A stretch of DNA of 64,000 bases, taken from positions 2,108,001 through 2,172,000 of the forward strand of contig JAVHNS010000004.1 of assembly GCA_036872755.1 (NCBI GenBank). The letters are read 5' to 3'. Made by a program: the position numbers and the translations under genes. Source of the DNA: Orbilia blumenaviensis. Its lineage: Eukaryota > Ascomycota > Orbiliomycetes > Orbiliales > Orbiliaceae. Below the pieces are notes generated by a model, which saw only the letters and a list, made by a program, of their open reading frames with translations, made no database searches and was not told the DNA's origin. Positions 35,872-51,557 of the stretch are shown in pieces (position 1 is the first letter of the stretch; each line of letters opens with the position of its first letter).

Positions 35872-35982
35872 CCCTCGATGGTGTAGTTGGTATCACAACA
35901 GGCTGTAAAAGTCCTTCGGAAGTCAAACTTCTGTAACACAATCGTAACCTGCAGGTCACCAGTTCGAATCTGGTTCGAGGGA
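35872..35982 (+). tRNA. tRNA-Tyr (anticodon GTA) with 38-base intron
   Basis: A cloverleaf can be drawn by hand. The acceptor stem is CCCTCGA (35872-35878) with TCGAGGG (35975-35981) and discriminator A at 35982. The D arm starts GTGTAGTTGG. The T arm is ACCAG-TTCGAAT-CTGGT (35958-35974). The anticodon stem ACAGG pairs with CCTGC except at its outer pair. The loop CTGTAA puts anticodon GTA at 35905-35907. The intron 35909-35946 begins one base 3' of the anticodon, the canonical site, and eukaryotic tRNA-Tyr genes normally carry an intron. Internal A-box (TGGTGTAGTTGG) and B-box (GTTCGAATC) promoters are intact. Mature length is 73 bases. Confidence 0.75.
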
Positions 35983-37757
35983 TTGGAATACATATATTTT
36001 TTTTCGTTAAAATTTTTTTGGTGTCGGCTTTATTTGGATAGCGGGTTGGCCGGGGTTTGGAGAGAGCTTGAACCTTGTATTTTTTGTACAGGGTTTGGGG
36101 CGGCGGGAGAACAAGGGTTGGTATCTCGGAACCCATTCAATATATCGCAAATATCGGTCCGCAGGCAAGAATTTGGGGAAGCAGCCCCATGAACGTCTCG
36201 TACTGCGTATATTAATAAAAAAGCCAATTGAATCGGTGCATGATTATATTTACATTTCGTAACTCATGTAAGGATTGAATACCGTGGCTATATAACGCTT
36301 GAGCCTGAACTGCCGCTTTTACCCCCCAGTATTTTTTTTATTTTTTTATTTTTTATTTATTTTTTTTTTTCCTTTCTCTTTTTCAGTTTTAGGGCGTGCG
36401 ATATCTGGAAACTTCCATAAAACCATTTGATTGGTATATTGACCCATGCCAAAGTTAAGCCGTTTGATCAAAACTTAGGATCTATATACGAGCTTTTGTG
36501 CGATAGAGAAATGTTTTATGGGTATCACGAATCTCGTTGACCATTCAACACAATTGACAAAGTCATCGATTTACAGTGAACCAAGACCAGGTGGCATATA
36601 TATGAGGACACTCCGGCGAACTGATAAGATTGTGTCTAGGAACAGAGATCTCGAAATTGAAGAGATGTAAGATTGGCTCCGAATTATGAATCAAACAGGG
36701 TAAGTGCTATAGCTAGCAGACAAAATAGTGGGCAGCTTGGGCTGCAGTCCCACTCTCGCTTCGAGCATTACCCTTATCAATGACGCATGGGCGTTCGCCC
36801 AAGGCACCAAGATTACCATCAGCTGCGAATTCGCTAGTCCTTTGAAACGGACAGACATACTAAATCACCTTGATAGTAGAATACTGAAGAAACTAAATAT
36901 CTTATGTAGAATTGTATTGCTACATTGGCACACCCGAATGAGGGTACCGTTTCAAGCACATATATTTTCATCGGGCACCTTAGGCTAATCATGAGATTAA
37001 ATGTTCGAAAATATGTGGTGGAATGTGGTCCTGCCCGCAGTAAACTTTAGTAAAAGGAAGAGATCCCAAAGGCCGATGTTTATATATATATGTATAGCGT
37101 TGAGCCAGCAGACTAAGCTACAAGTAATGGTATAGCAGAACTCTAATTTTGTATTTTCGTCCGGGGCAACCGTCGCGTCGGCGCGGCTGAAATTAAGTCC
37201 TGAAAACCAGCGAGCACTTGATCCAAAACTTATGCCAAGACGCATGCATTTGTAGTAGATACTGCTTCAAGCTAGTATCCTGCAGTAAGAAATCGTAGAT
37301 GACTCAAGAGCTACCCGTTTGAGATCCCAAAAACTGGGGTCAGGTCACGGAATCCAGTAAGAAGCTATAAGATCGAGAAACCTTATTATATTATAGTATT
37401 ACTCATCGCATCTTCAAGACTAGCCCCTGAGGCGATCTCGTAAATTTACTAAATTTAACGGCCATACTCAAGCGAGTGGATCTTGCTTAGGGTAAATACA
37501 ACTCCTTGCCTGTGTATATAAATTCGAAGTTTTTCCCGGATTGATTTCGGTGTCGCGCCGTCTTGGACTGTTACACAACCCCAGATCGGATATCGACATA
37601 TCATAGGTCTAGAGCTAAAGATCCGAACCCGTACGTACTCACCCCAAAACGGCCTTCCCTCGGGATACCCTGGAATGGTCCCTTAAAGCAACACACGACC
37701 ACGTAAACATGTTAAGAGGGACTTACTTGCTTACTTGGAATCATGTAACTTTCCAGG
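35983..37757. other. Intergenic region and probable OMA1 5' leader
   Basis: T/A-rich DNA, with a long T-rich run at about 36337-36383. A likely 5' UTR intron of the OMA1 gene runs 37631-37756 (donor GTACGT, acceptor TTCCAG), ending one base before the start codon. No other gene is seen. Confidence 0.45.
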
Positions 37758-38960
37758 ATGCTCCAGTTCCTCCGTCTCGGATCCCGCCTGGCGCCCCGCG
37801 TCACCCCGCGTGCCCCACTACTCCCGCGATCATTCCAACCCACTGCGACAGCTCGATTCAATAATATCCCACGCCGCTCTTTCCATAGCACCCCTTCAGC
37901 CGCTTACCAGACAAAATATCAACGAACACAGCGGATCCGCTGGGGCGCCTACATAGCCCTCCTCCGATGGGCTGCCCGTCCAACTTTTATCCTCGAGGCC
38001 GCAGGTCTCGGCGCCCTCACTGGTGGATTCTATGTCTATAACCTCGAGGAGGTTCCCATATCCGGCCGTCGCCGATTCAACATGTTCTCCGAAGACCTCA
38101 TGCAGTCCCTCGGCGATGACAAAAACCAAGAGATTCTGCAAGAATACCAGGATAGGATTCTTCCAGAAAACGATCCGCGTTGCAAACAAGTCCGTCGTGT
38201 GCTAGAACGGCTAGCACCGCATTCAGGCCTACCTTTAGATTTCAACTGGCATGCTACAGTGATCGAATCGGAAGAGACCAACGCGTTTGTGATCCCCGGT
38301 GGGAAAGTATTCGTCTTCACGGGAATACTACCTGTATGCAAAGATGATGATGGGTTGGCAGCCGTATTGGGACATGAGATTGGTCATAATGTAGCACGGC
38401 ATCTGGCGGAACAGATCAGTAGAGGGATATTCCTGCTGGCAGCCGCCTGGGTAGTGGAGCTGTTTTGGGGTGTGCCCGGTGACCTGGGGCATCGGATGCT
38501 GCAGTTTGCAATTGATATGCCGAAATCGAGGGCCCAGGAAAGTGAGGCCGACCACATCGGATTATTAATCATGGCGAAGAGTTGCTATGACCCTAAGGCT
38601 GCGGTTGCTGTGTAGGTTTCCCTTACTTATAGGGCTAATGGCGGAGACGTTAGGGTTAGTGCTGACAACTATGCGCATCAACAGATGGGAGAGAATGGAA
38701 ATCTTGGAGAAGAAGAGACCAGTGCCCCCAGAAATTCTCAGCACACATCCTTCAAACCGCCGGCGGCAGACAGACCTAACAGCCCTCCTTCCAAAGGCAT
38801 ATGAAATCGGTCTAGAGTCGGATTGTGCTGTCACCAGCCAATATGGTAAAGTTTCCCTAACTCTTCTTTATATTCTTAACAAAAACAGTAGCCTAATAAC
38901 CACAATGCTACAGCCGATCAATTCAAGAAATTTGGAGAGGGGCTTGAATTCCAATTTTAA
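37758..38960 (+). CDS. OMA1: Oma1 mitochondrial inner-membrane zinc metallopeptidase (M48)
   Basis: A stress-activated quality-control protease of the mitochondrial inner membrane. Three exons, 37758-38611, 38685-38845 and 38914-38960, give 353 residues. The N-terminus is Arg/Ser/Pro-rich without acidic residues for about 60 residues, a matrix-targeting sequence. A hydrophobic stretch follows (about 74-95, with GLGALTGGFYVYN). The catalytic zinc motif is GHEIGHNVARH at about residue 206, followed by a second hydrophobic segment (GIFLLAAAWVVELFW). The third zinc ligand is in ESEADHIG at about residue 264. The part after the first intron, STHPSNRRR plus LPKAYEIG, is the family's conserved C-terminus, which supports the splice sites. 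The ATG lies one base after a 3' splice-site consensus, so a 5' UTR intron is likely. Confidence 0.92.
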
Positions 38961-40266
38961 CACTCCTTCTCTCTCTTTCCCTCCTAATTGCCTTCCTACT
39001 GCTGCTTATATGAATGAATGAACAACCCCACACCTCGAAGCTCAAACTAGATCACTTCGCCGCACTCTTGGTACTAACCAACCCTTACAGGATACAATTC
39101 CTCGCGACACTAGCTCCAGCCGGTACATTTATACCTAATTCGTTGATGTATATATATTTTGTAAATACTTAGTAAATACCCAATTCTAGCATTTTAGCGT
39201 TTAAACCGCGAACCAACCGCGCACTAAGATGCTGTATCATTTGTTCTGAAGAAGACACATTACTGAAAAGCATTGTATTTCTAAGCCAGAAATACTGGGG
39301 CTCGAGGGCGTGAAATTCTCCCTTTCAAGTGCCGATTCCAAAGTGGCTTTGCGAATTTGGCACAGCCGTAAGATTATCCGGCCTGAAAGCCTGCCGGCTA
39401 CTATGGTGCACATGTGCATACGTTTGTTCTAGTCTCGGTCCCAGACGCTGTTGACCACAACTGTGCGTTTGTTCTACCAATTAAGTATATATTAAAGTAA
39501 AAGTTCATAATATCCCCATATAGACACGTTTCCCAGGGACCTCTGTTTTCTTTGTTTCGTCTCAAGCTATCTATCCTAGCTATAGTACACGCGTGAGGCA
39601 CAGATCAAAGAATGCGAGAAAAGAAAAAGAAAAGGAAGGGTTAAAAGCGTATAAACACAGCAGGAGAAAGAAGGAGCGAGGGCTAAGCAATGATATAAGA
39701 AGAAGCGATCGAGCGTAAGTTAAAAAGGAACGGAACCTCGAGGAAAGTCATTATCGAGTTATTCCGTGAAAACCGTTAAAACTCACCGTGCATTAGTAAC
39801 GTTTCGGAGCTGATAATCCTCGAAAAGATCAAAACTAAGAGACGGAAACGCCACTGATTTGTGAACCCTGGATAAAAGTAAGTAGAAGCAACAGAACAGT
39901 GCGGGAAAAAACCGAGAACGCTAGCCATGTAAATAATAATAAAAAAACAAGAACGCCGATCTTTTAAGGTGATGCAAGATATATGCATTTGTTTTTTCTT
40001 TCTTTTGTGAAACACCACGTTGTGTATCCAGTGCCCAGGAAGGGGACCTCAGACAACCGTGGTTAGTAAGCATATGCAACAAACCACGAGGGGATTCCTC
40101 GAGCGAGTACAGGGGGTAGTAGAGAAATGAAAACTAGGATGCCCGTGACAATATTTTTCGATATATACCTGCCGTGGGAACACAGACAGAGGGAAAGGGA
40201 GAGAAAGTCGGAAGGATGAATGAGAAGGAGATGGGAATCGGTAAAGGAGGTTAGGGAGCCACTAGA
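38961..40266. other. Convergent intergenic region
   Basis: 1.3 kb between the OMA1 and CDC27 stop codons, holding both 3' untranslated regions and a purine-rich stretch at about 39600-39730. No gene is recognised. Confidence 0.5.
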
Positions 40267-42841
40267 TTATTGCTCCAGGTAGGAGGGTTCCGCATCTTCT
40301 ATGTACGAATCCTCGTTGGTGTCGTCTAGTGACTCCATCGCCTCTTTGATCAATGAGCTCGCCTATGGATTAATCTGTTAGCATGGATCAAATTAGGTCG
40401 GTTGCGAAGTCGTTAGTTCTTACTCTAGGGTCCAAGTGTAGGGCTGATGTAAAATGCTTGACGGCGAGCTGCTTTTCGTGGAGCAACTTATAAACTCTAG
40501 CAAGCATGAAATGCACATTTGCTTCCTCTGGGGCAATATCCTTGATGGAGACAAGTTCATCCCGTGCCGCCTAATTAGTAGTTAGCATGGGCTCGACCAA
40601 CATGACGCAAACAAGACCGGTAAAACTTACATGTAATTTCCCTAACCCTATCAGGACGCGAGCCTTTCTGAACTTTGACAGAGCACTACCCGGTGCAAGA
40701 TCGCAGGCTTTCGAATAGTGGACTAGGGCTTGTTTATAGTTTCCTTCCTTTTCAAAAGCAGCGCCGACACAGCAGATTAACACGACGTTTGTAGGGTTAA
40801 TTGAATAAGCGGTCTTATAATGTCTGAGGGCCATGTCATTCTTCCCAGACTTCTCGTAGACCTTTCCGATTCCGTACCAGGCATTGTAGTGGCGGCTGTC
40901 GGCAGACAGAGCGCTTCTGAAACACGACATGGCTTTTTCAAGGTCGTCATTGGCGAGATGCTCGTGCCCTTGTAGGGTGTAGGCATATGCGAGTCCGTCG
41001 TCAATCTGGGTGGCACGCTTGAAGCACCGCAGAGCCTGGTCGTGATCCCGCTGAAGTGAATAACAGTTTCCAAGAGCGCACCACGCCTGAGGGGACACTC
41101 GATCCAGGTCAAAGAGCTCATGAGCTAGGAATGATAGCTCAACATCTTTCTTGAGATGCCAAAGCAAGGTTGAGTATGTTTCCATCTCCTGCATTCGCAA
41201 AGGATCCATCATACGGACTTTCGAGAAGCATTCACCAGCCTATTCATGGTTAGTTATCGGATATAACCTCTACAAAAAGCCCATAGACTTGTACTTACCT
41301 CAGTATACCTAGAAAGTTCGTACAGAGCTCGCCCAAGTTTAGCGAGTACGTACGGGGTTTCCCTGTGCAGGGGGCTCAAAGATTGGTAGTTCATGACAGC
41401 CGTCTTGCAATCAAAGCGGCAAAGATTGACCAATGCAGTCCCGAGTTTTCTATACAGATCCAAAATGACAACATGTGCTAGGACTTCTTTCGGTTCCTGC
41501 GGCCGTGGAATCGGCGCCGAGATTGGACGAGCCTCCGCCATATGAACATCGCCCTGGCTATGGACCAAAGCACTTGATGTTTTGTCTGCCAGCTGACTCC
41601 GGCTGGAAGACTTTGTAGCAGTTTTCGGTTTCTTCGCTTCTCGTTGTCCCGCGGCTGCAAATTTACTTGTAATTCGGTTCGATGCGAGAATTCGATTGCT
41701 TCTACGAGTGGCCGGAGCGGTCACAGCGGTCTGGGAGTTCTTAGCCTCATCGGTACTAGCAATAGACCTTTTCTTCTCCAGCTGGTGATCTTGATCTCTC
41801 GACCTTGTCATCAAGGTCTTCCGAGGGGCATCTATCAAACTTTGAGGTCGGGCTTTACGCGAAGGCGCTTTCGGGTAGTCAATCGAGGCCGGAATGACGT
41901 TATCATTCGTTGGAGTTTCCATCCCCACATTTGCCCCACCCTCATTTAACCTATTTTGCGGTGCAGGCGGCACACCGAAGACGGTCCCAGGGTCTCGTGA
42001 TTGTGATGAAGAGGAGGAAAACGGGTCGTGATCCTGGCTGTTGTTAAAGTGACTTTGGGAGATAATTGTTTCTTCTGTCATCGACGAATTCAACGACTGA
42101 CTGGCCATCCGAGCGACGGCCAGCATTTCATCCGTTGGTTTGAACACCACACTAGCCTTAAGTGCGGCACCTGTCTCCGCAGTAGAGCTAAACGAATCCC
42201 AAAGGTACGGGTTTGCGGCAAACGAGGCGTGATACGCTTGAAGGGCGAGCTTGTCGTCCCGCATACCCATGAACAAATCACCTAGAACATTAAGTACTGC
42301 TGCCGCATCTGGTGTCGAACGTCTTTCTCTATCCGAATGCTGGTCTAGTGAAAATAAAATCCCCAATCAGTCACTAAATTTTCAAATCGAACAAAGTTTA
42401 GGCAAGTGTGTACGTACTCCAGTGACTTTCGCCTACCCACAGGGATTTACATTTCTCCAATGCCGCAATACCCTCCCTGAATTTTTTCAGCACCAAACAA
42501 CACTGTGCATAGATATATGAACAACCTAGATGTCCTTTAACAACCTTCGTGATACTCTCAGCGTGCTTAACGTGATTACCACGGAAAAGTGACAGGGCAA
42601 GAAGGTATGTGTTCTCGGGATCCTTTGAATCGAATGCTATCAGCCGTTCAGCGGTGAATATGGCGTTCGTGATGAGGTTATTGTCCAACGAGTACCAGAC
42701 GACCTTTCGGAGCTGTGAAGAAACAGCCGGTAATAACGACGGATCGCACGATCCGGAGCTGTTCATGCTAGTCGATCCTGTTGAATTACTTGTAAAGAGG
42801 GGCGGCCGCGGTGGCCGTCGTTTCGAATCGTATGTCTCCAT
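40267..42841 (-). CDS. CDC27: Cdc27/APC3, TPR subunit of the anaphase-promoting complex
   Basis: A core scaffold of the APC/C ubiquitin ligase that binds Cdc20/Cdh1 and drives mitotic exit. Exons on the minus strand are 42841-42418, 42344-41299, 41239-40631, 40570-40424 and 40362-40267, all phases agreeing, giving 773 residues. An N-terminal TPR block (about residues 40-200) has AIFTAERLIAFDSKDPENTYLLA and SYIYAQCCLVLKKF. A disordered Ser/Thr-rich middle (about 230-420) follows. The C-terminal TPR array (about 430-750) contains WCALGNCYSLQRDHDQALRC, YTLQGHEHLANDDLEKAM and YGIGKVYEKSGKNDMALRHY. This layout, with GHE and YGIG blocks, is diagnostic for Cdc27/BimA/Nuc2. The acidic tail ends AEPSYLEQ. 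Some neighbouring cell-cycle genes lie close by, but nothing links their control. Confidence 0.93.
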
Positions 42842-44688
42842 GTTTGATCTCTGCGATGCGGCCTTGGATGGAGAACCAGGAGCACCAGAGTGTGGAGAAA
42901 AGAGAGATGATGAGAGGAACGAGGTGATTGAAGAAAGCAGTTTGTAGGTTGGAGATTACTCAGCGGTTGCAGTCTCTGTGTTTGCAGAGACCTTACCCGC
43001 TAGAAATCCTTGTGAAATTTCCAAATATTATAAGGGTCGGCGGGCGGTGTTGAGGGTGGCGGGAGTGACGGTTTCTCGGACGTCGGAGGACAGGTATCGT
43101 GACAAATTAGAGTGAGGGAGAGATGACGAGAATATTTCAAGCGTGTCGAAGGTCCTTGCTGGGGTTACGATAAATACGGAATGTCGTCTTCTTCGCGTCT
43201 TAGACCGAGGAAGGTGGTTGGGACATGGTTTGGTCTGGGTTGTATTCGACAGGGAAAGGGACGGTGATGGGCGACAACGGTAAGGACTTCTAGGCGGACG
43301 GTACCAGGCGGTGGTGGTGGTTGTGTTTATGGTAGATGTCGAGGTTAAGGAGTGAGTGTGAAGTCTAGATGGGGAGAGACGGTGATAGTTTGTTTTGAGG
43401 GGGCGGGTCGGAGGGAGAAGTGAGGTGGTCGACGGGTGACGATTGGATGGAGATGGAGTCGATGTTGTTGATGTTCAGTTGCTGTGTTTGGATGGTGTTG
43501 TTGTTGCCCAAAACAATCGAATCCGGCAACACTTTGATGGGCACTTGGTCAAATCGGTCCTGACTAGTAACTGGGTAATTGGTGCTTTTTCTAGGGTAGA
43601 ATTCTCTCGATGAGGGATGGGGATGTTAGAAGAAGACTGTGAATAGGTAACTATCAGTGCTAATAGGAGTAGTATATCTTGTGTGTGTGTTAAGTATATT
43701 GGATGGCTGGATACTAATTAAGTCTACCTCGACTTAAAAAAACAATTCCTGTTTGTTAAACCGTCTAATAAGATTTTAATTGTATTGGGTCATCATTCTC
43801 TTGGGATTCAATCCCTCATTCACGGTGACACCCTTTCAAGATTAAACGCCTTTCAGGGGGGCCGGCCAATCGTATTGCGCTATTGCCAGGGCCTTCCCTC
43901 AAAATAACAACAACGCCAGCGCCTTGGCCAATAACCATTCACTCCGTCTGGCTGCCCGCAGCCCTCCAGGCTGATACAAACAACTACCAGCCATTGACAA
44001 TACTCCATCCTTGTTCGCAGCTATATCACGTACGGGATACCCAGCAGCTAGTAAAGTAAGGCGGCCTGATAAACGGTCTCGGGAACCGTATCGGCCTGGA
44101 TTTTTTACTGTTTCTTTTTATTGACTGGTCATTACCGAAAGGCCATAGTGGGGACAATTACTTTTGTTTAGCTCCAGCTGATTTCTGTATACCGCACACC
44201 AACGTAGAGTATTAATATATTAAGCCAGTCAGGTCGAACGGGGCAATCCTCGGTAAAGATAAAAACATTCTCGATGATCTGTCGGCCTGACAAAACCTCC
44301 GTTCTGCAATTCTGTACCTCAAAATGCAACAACAACACTTGGTCACCGTAAGGCTGGCATCGATTGCCTCCGTCAGAATCATGTAATGTCTCGATTACTA
44401 TTAGGAAGGGAAAATAAACATGTAGAAAGTCTTCGCAGTCCGGAACTCCGTGTGACTTTCCCGTGATATCATTCATGAATCAAGAGTCGTAGGAAAAAGC
44501 CATAAAATGCCAGCGCAAGAAGAAGAAAAAAATGAAAAGAAAAAATGAAAAGTGTTCAAAGGCAAAAGTAGCAGTGCAAGTACGGCATTCGCCGTACACG
44601 ACGGAGCAGTATAAAGTAGAAGATGGTAACAGTCAAGGCAAGAATACTGCGGCTTGGGGGGACGTCAATTGGTGTGTAACCGACGGTT
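42842..44688. other. Intergenic region between CDC27 and SMC3
   Basis: 1.85 kb covering the CDC27 promoter and leader and the SMC3 3' end. It has GGTGGTGGTGGTTG near 43308 and an otherwise unremarkable sequence. A 102-codon minus-strand frame at 44168-44476 is open but not supported as a gene. No RNA or repeat family is recognised. Confidence 0.45.
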
Positions 44689-48537
<3,849 letters not shown>

Positions 48538-48954
48538 TGTTGCTACTGATGGAGAAAGAAGTGCCGTTCACCAGCGGCTAAATTAGAAGTGGGGGGGTAT
48601 GTGACGATGAGGGAGTTGGCGATGGGGTTCTTATCATAAAATCAAAAACGGTTGCTTGCGCCGAGTTGTATTGGTGGAACGCGTCGCGTTGGGTTGTCGA
48701 TGGCAAGCTCTTCGACAGATGGCAATTCCAACCGGAGTATTCCGGAAATAGGCAAGAACTAACGACATCGAAAAAATGACATCCAACACAACTCAAATAG
48801 CTCTGTCATGCATGTCATAGCTCACTTAGCTTTGCCTTTACACCAACCTGACTAATTTTGCATCAAGAACTTGAGAACTTCAGTTTAGCATCTCAACAGG
48901 AGTTGCAATAGTTTCACCACTTGATAACAATATTCAAAAATAGCATTTACTAAA
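48538..48954. promoter_or_regulatory. Shared divergent promoter region SMC3 / RIO1
   Basis: 417 bases between two divergent start codons. No TATA box or repeat stands out. It must hold both promoters unless one lies further inside a neighbour. Confidence 0.4.
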
Positions 48955-50738
48955 ATGGAAGACCAAACCAAAGCAACGACAGAACCTCAAGACGCAAAAA
49001 ATGATGCTGGTGGGGTTAGCATCGAACCTGTTGGGGAAGCCCGTGCTCAAAGTACGGAAGAACAATACCAGGAAGAAATTGATGACGAGGAAGATGACGA
49101 AGAGGATCTTCTTGATGACACCTGGACGTTAACCGACCTCGCATCGACATCTGGAGATCTTACGAAGCAATATGCCCGTCAAAAGAAACTTTTACAGGCA
49201 GAGAGGGACCCGAATATGCATAAATCACAGGTCCCCAGAATAAATCCACAAGGCCAGACAGGGAAACAGAAACCAAAGGGAAATATGGAAGCAAGGATAG
49301 ACGATCAAATCGCAAGTTTGTCCAAGTTTGCGCATCGTATCAAACTCGACGATGCCGCGGCCGGTATGGTCGGGAAAGGGCCAAGGTATATACCCCAGAT
49401 ATAATAAACCGACATATTATATGCTAACATCCATGATTTAGAAACACTGATAAAGCTGATCGAGCTACAACAGAACTTGTACTCGACCCAAGGACCCGTA
49501 TGATTCTACTAAAAGCTATCAACAAAGGCATCTTAGAATCTGTAAACGGCTGTCTATCAACTGGCAAAGAAGCAAATGTTTACCATGCTGTTGCTGGTGA
49601 ACTCGAAAACCCAGGCCGCCAAATCGCAATCAAAATTTACAAAACATCAATTCTAGTATTCAAGGATCGCGACAGGTATGTTAGTGGCGAATATCGTTTT
49701 CGCCACGGCTACCAAAAGTCCAATAACCGACAACTGGTAAAACTGTGGGCCGAAAAGGAAATGCGAAACTTAAAGCGTATATATACTGTTGGTATTCCAT
49801 CCCCGGAGCCCTTGCATTTGAAACTTCACGTTCTATTCATGGAGTTCCTCGGAAATAGCGAAGGCTGGCCGTCTCCAAGGCTAAAGGACGCAAACATTGC
49901 ACCCCTGGAGGGCGAAGCGGATAACTCGAGTGCATATCGAAAACTATATATTGAATTGCTCTGCATTATGCGGAAAATGTTCCATGTGTGTCACTTGGTT
50001 CACGCGGATCTGTCAGAATACAACATTTTATTCCACAACGGGAAACTCTACATTATCGATGTTTCTCAGTCTGTTGAGCATGACCATCCCAGGTCTTTGG
50101 AATTTTTGAGAATGGACATTAAGAATATATCAGATTATTTCGGAAAACAAGGAGTCCGGTGCCTCAGCGAACGGAAGCTGTACGAATTTGTCACCGAGGT
50201 CGATGCGTCAAATGAGGAGGATCAGATGACAGAGAAGATCGAGGGCTTGCTAAAAGAGGAGCTGGAAAGTGGAGTTAGTGACGAACAGCGAGGGGTTGAT
50301 AACGAAGTCTTCAGACAACAATATATCCCGCAGACTCTTGAGCAAGTATACGATGTTGAAAGGGACGCCGAAGTTGTCGAAAAGGGAGGCAAGGACAAGT
50401 TGGTATATAAACATCTTTTAGTGGACGGCAAGCATAAAAAGACAGACGAGCCAGAGGAAAGTGAAGACGGTGGTGAAGATCAAGACGAAGAGGATGAAGA
50501 TGAGGACTCCAGTGTCGATGAATCTCAGTTCAACAAAACACCACGCGGTAGAAAACACGAGGATAAGGACGAGAAAAAGGTAGATCGCTCATTTTACCCT
50601 TATTATCCTGATCACAGCTGACATTTTTCGCAGGCCCACAAGCAAAAGGTCAAGGAAGAAAAACGAGAAAAGCGCAAAGAGAAAATGCCCAAGCACCTTA
50701 AGAAGAAAGCAGTTCAAAACTCAAGCAAAAAGAAATAA
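48955..50738 (+). CDS. RIO1: Rio1 atypical protein kinase/ATPase
   Basis: An atypical kinase needed for maturation of the 40S ribosomal subunit and for cell-cycle progression. Exons 48955-49385, 49442-50579 and 50634-50738 give 557 residues. An acidic N-terminus (EEIDDEEDDEEDLLDD) leads into the RIO domain: LESVNGCLSTGKEANVYHA is the nucleotide loop and IAIKIYKTS carries the catalytic Lys. HLVHADLSEYNIL is the catalytic loop and LYIIDVSQSVEHDHP the metal-binding segment. The STGKEANVYHA and DVSQSVEHDHP pattern identifies Rio1 rather than Rio2. The C-terminus is acidic, then strongly Lys-rich through the last exon (KEEKREKRKEK), as usual in this family. The intron at 49386-49441 splits an Arg codon and restores the frame. 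Confidence 0.95.
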
Positions 50739-51557
50739 ATTCGACCTGTTGCTTGCTTGTTACCACAATTCATTATTGACCAAAAATATATGATACCCCT
50801 TGGCGAAGTAACTAAAAGTTCTAGTTAATGACTGCATGATTCATCACCAATTAATCTACTAGAGGATAATACCAAGCAGTGAATCCGGTGGCACATCTCA
50901 AATCCACCATCTCTATAATATTTTTACAAACCTAAACCTTTTGATTGTATTCCTTTGCGTTGGAGATGTTGGGTTCAGCTCCCTTCCCTTCCCAAACATG
51001 CATCTTTGGCTACACTGCATGCGCAGAGCTAGCACTTCTAGACCTCAGCTCAGCCATTAATGCCACTTCCCTCTTTGGAAAACTATAAAAGCTAGCATAC
51101 CCCTTACCATGAACTCTCTATTGATTCTAAATACCAATTTCTCTTGGATTTAATACCGTGAAAATAAAACGACAGTAATCGCTATTAGAATGAATTGAAC
51201 CCAATATTAAATCATGAATATGTATGATTCATAAGCTTGGCACTAGTCCTTTCTCGAACGGGGCATTTGCATATGTGCCAATCCTGAAAACCCTCCCTGC
51301 AATAGCCTCAAAACCAGACACTTGGATATACTTATATATCCAGACATAGCCGATATATTTTTGATAACATAGAGAGTGCTTTGAGAATACCATATCTATT
51401 ACCATGCATATTTTATCATTTCTCTTCAGTAAATTTCCCTTCTTTCATTCTTTCCGCTCAAAATTTCTTTTCAATTGATTTACTCTTCTTATTCTCCTCG
51501 CGTCTACTATCTTTAAAATAGCCTTGACCACTGCGATCGATTGATGACAACAATACC
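50739..51557. other. Intergenic region
   Basis: 819 bases: RIO1 3' UTR, then AT-rich DNA and a pyrimidine-rich leader ahead of the transporter. No feature is recognised. Confidence 0.5.

Noticed and set aside
44168..44476. Minus-strand open frame of 102 codons between SMC3 and CDC27
   Set aside because: The composition is protein-like, but there is no recognisable domain, no intron and no neighbour evidence. A frame of this length is expected by chance in 64 kb read six ways.
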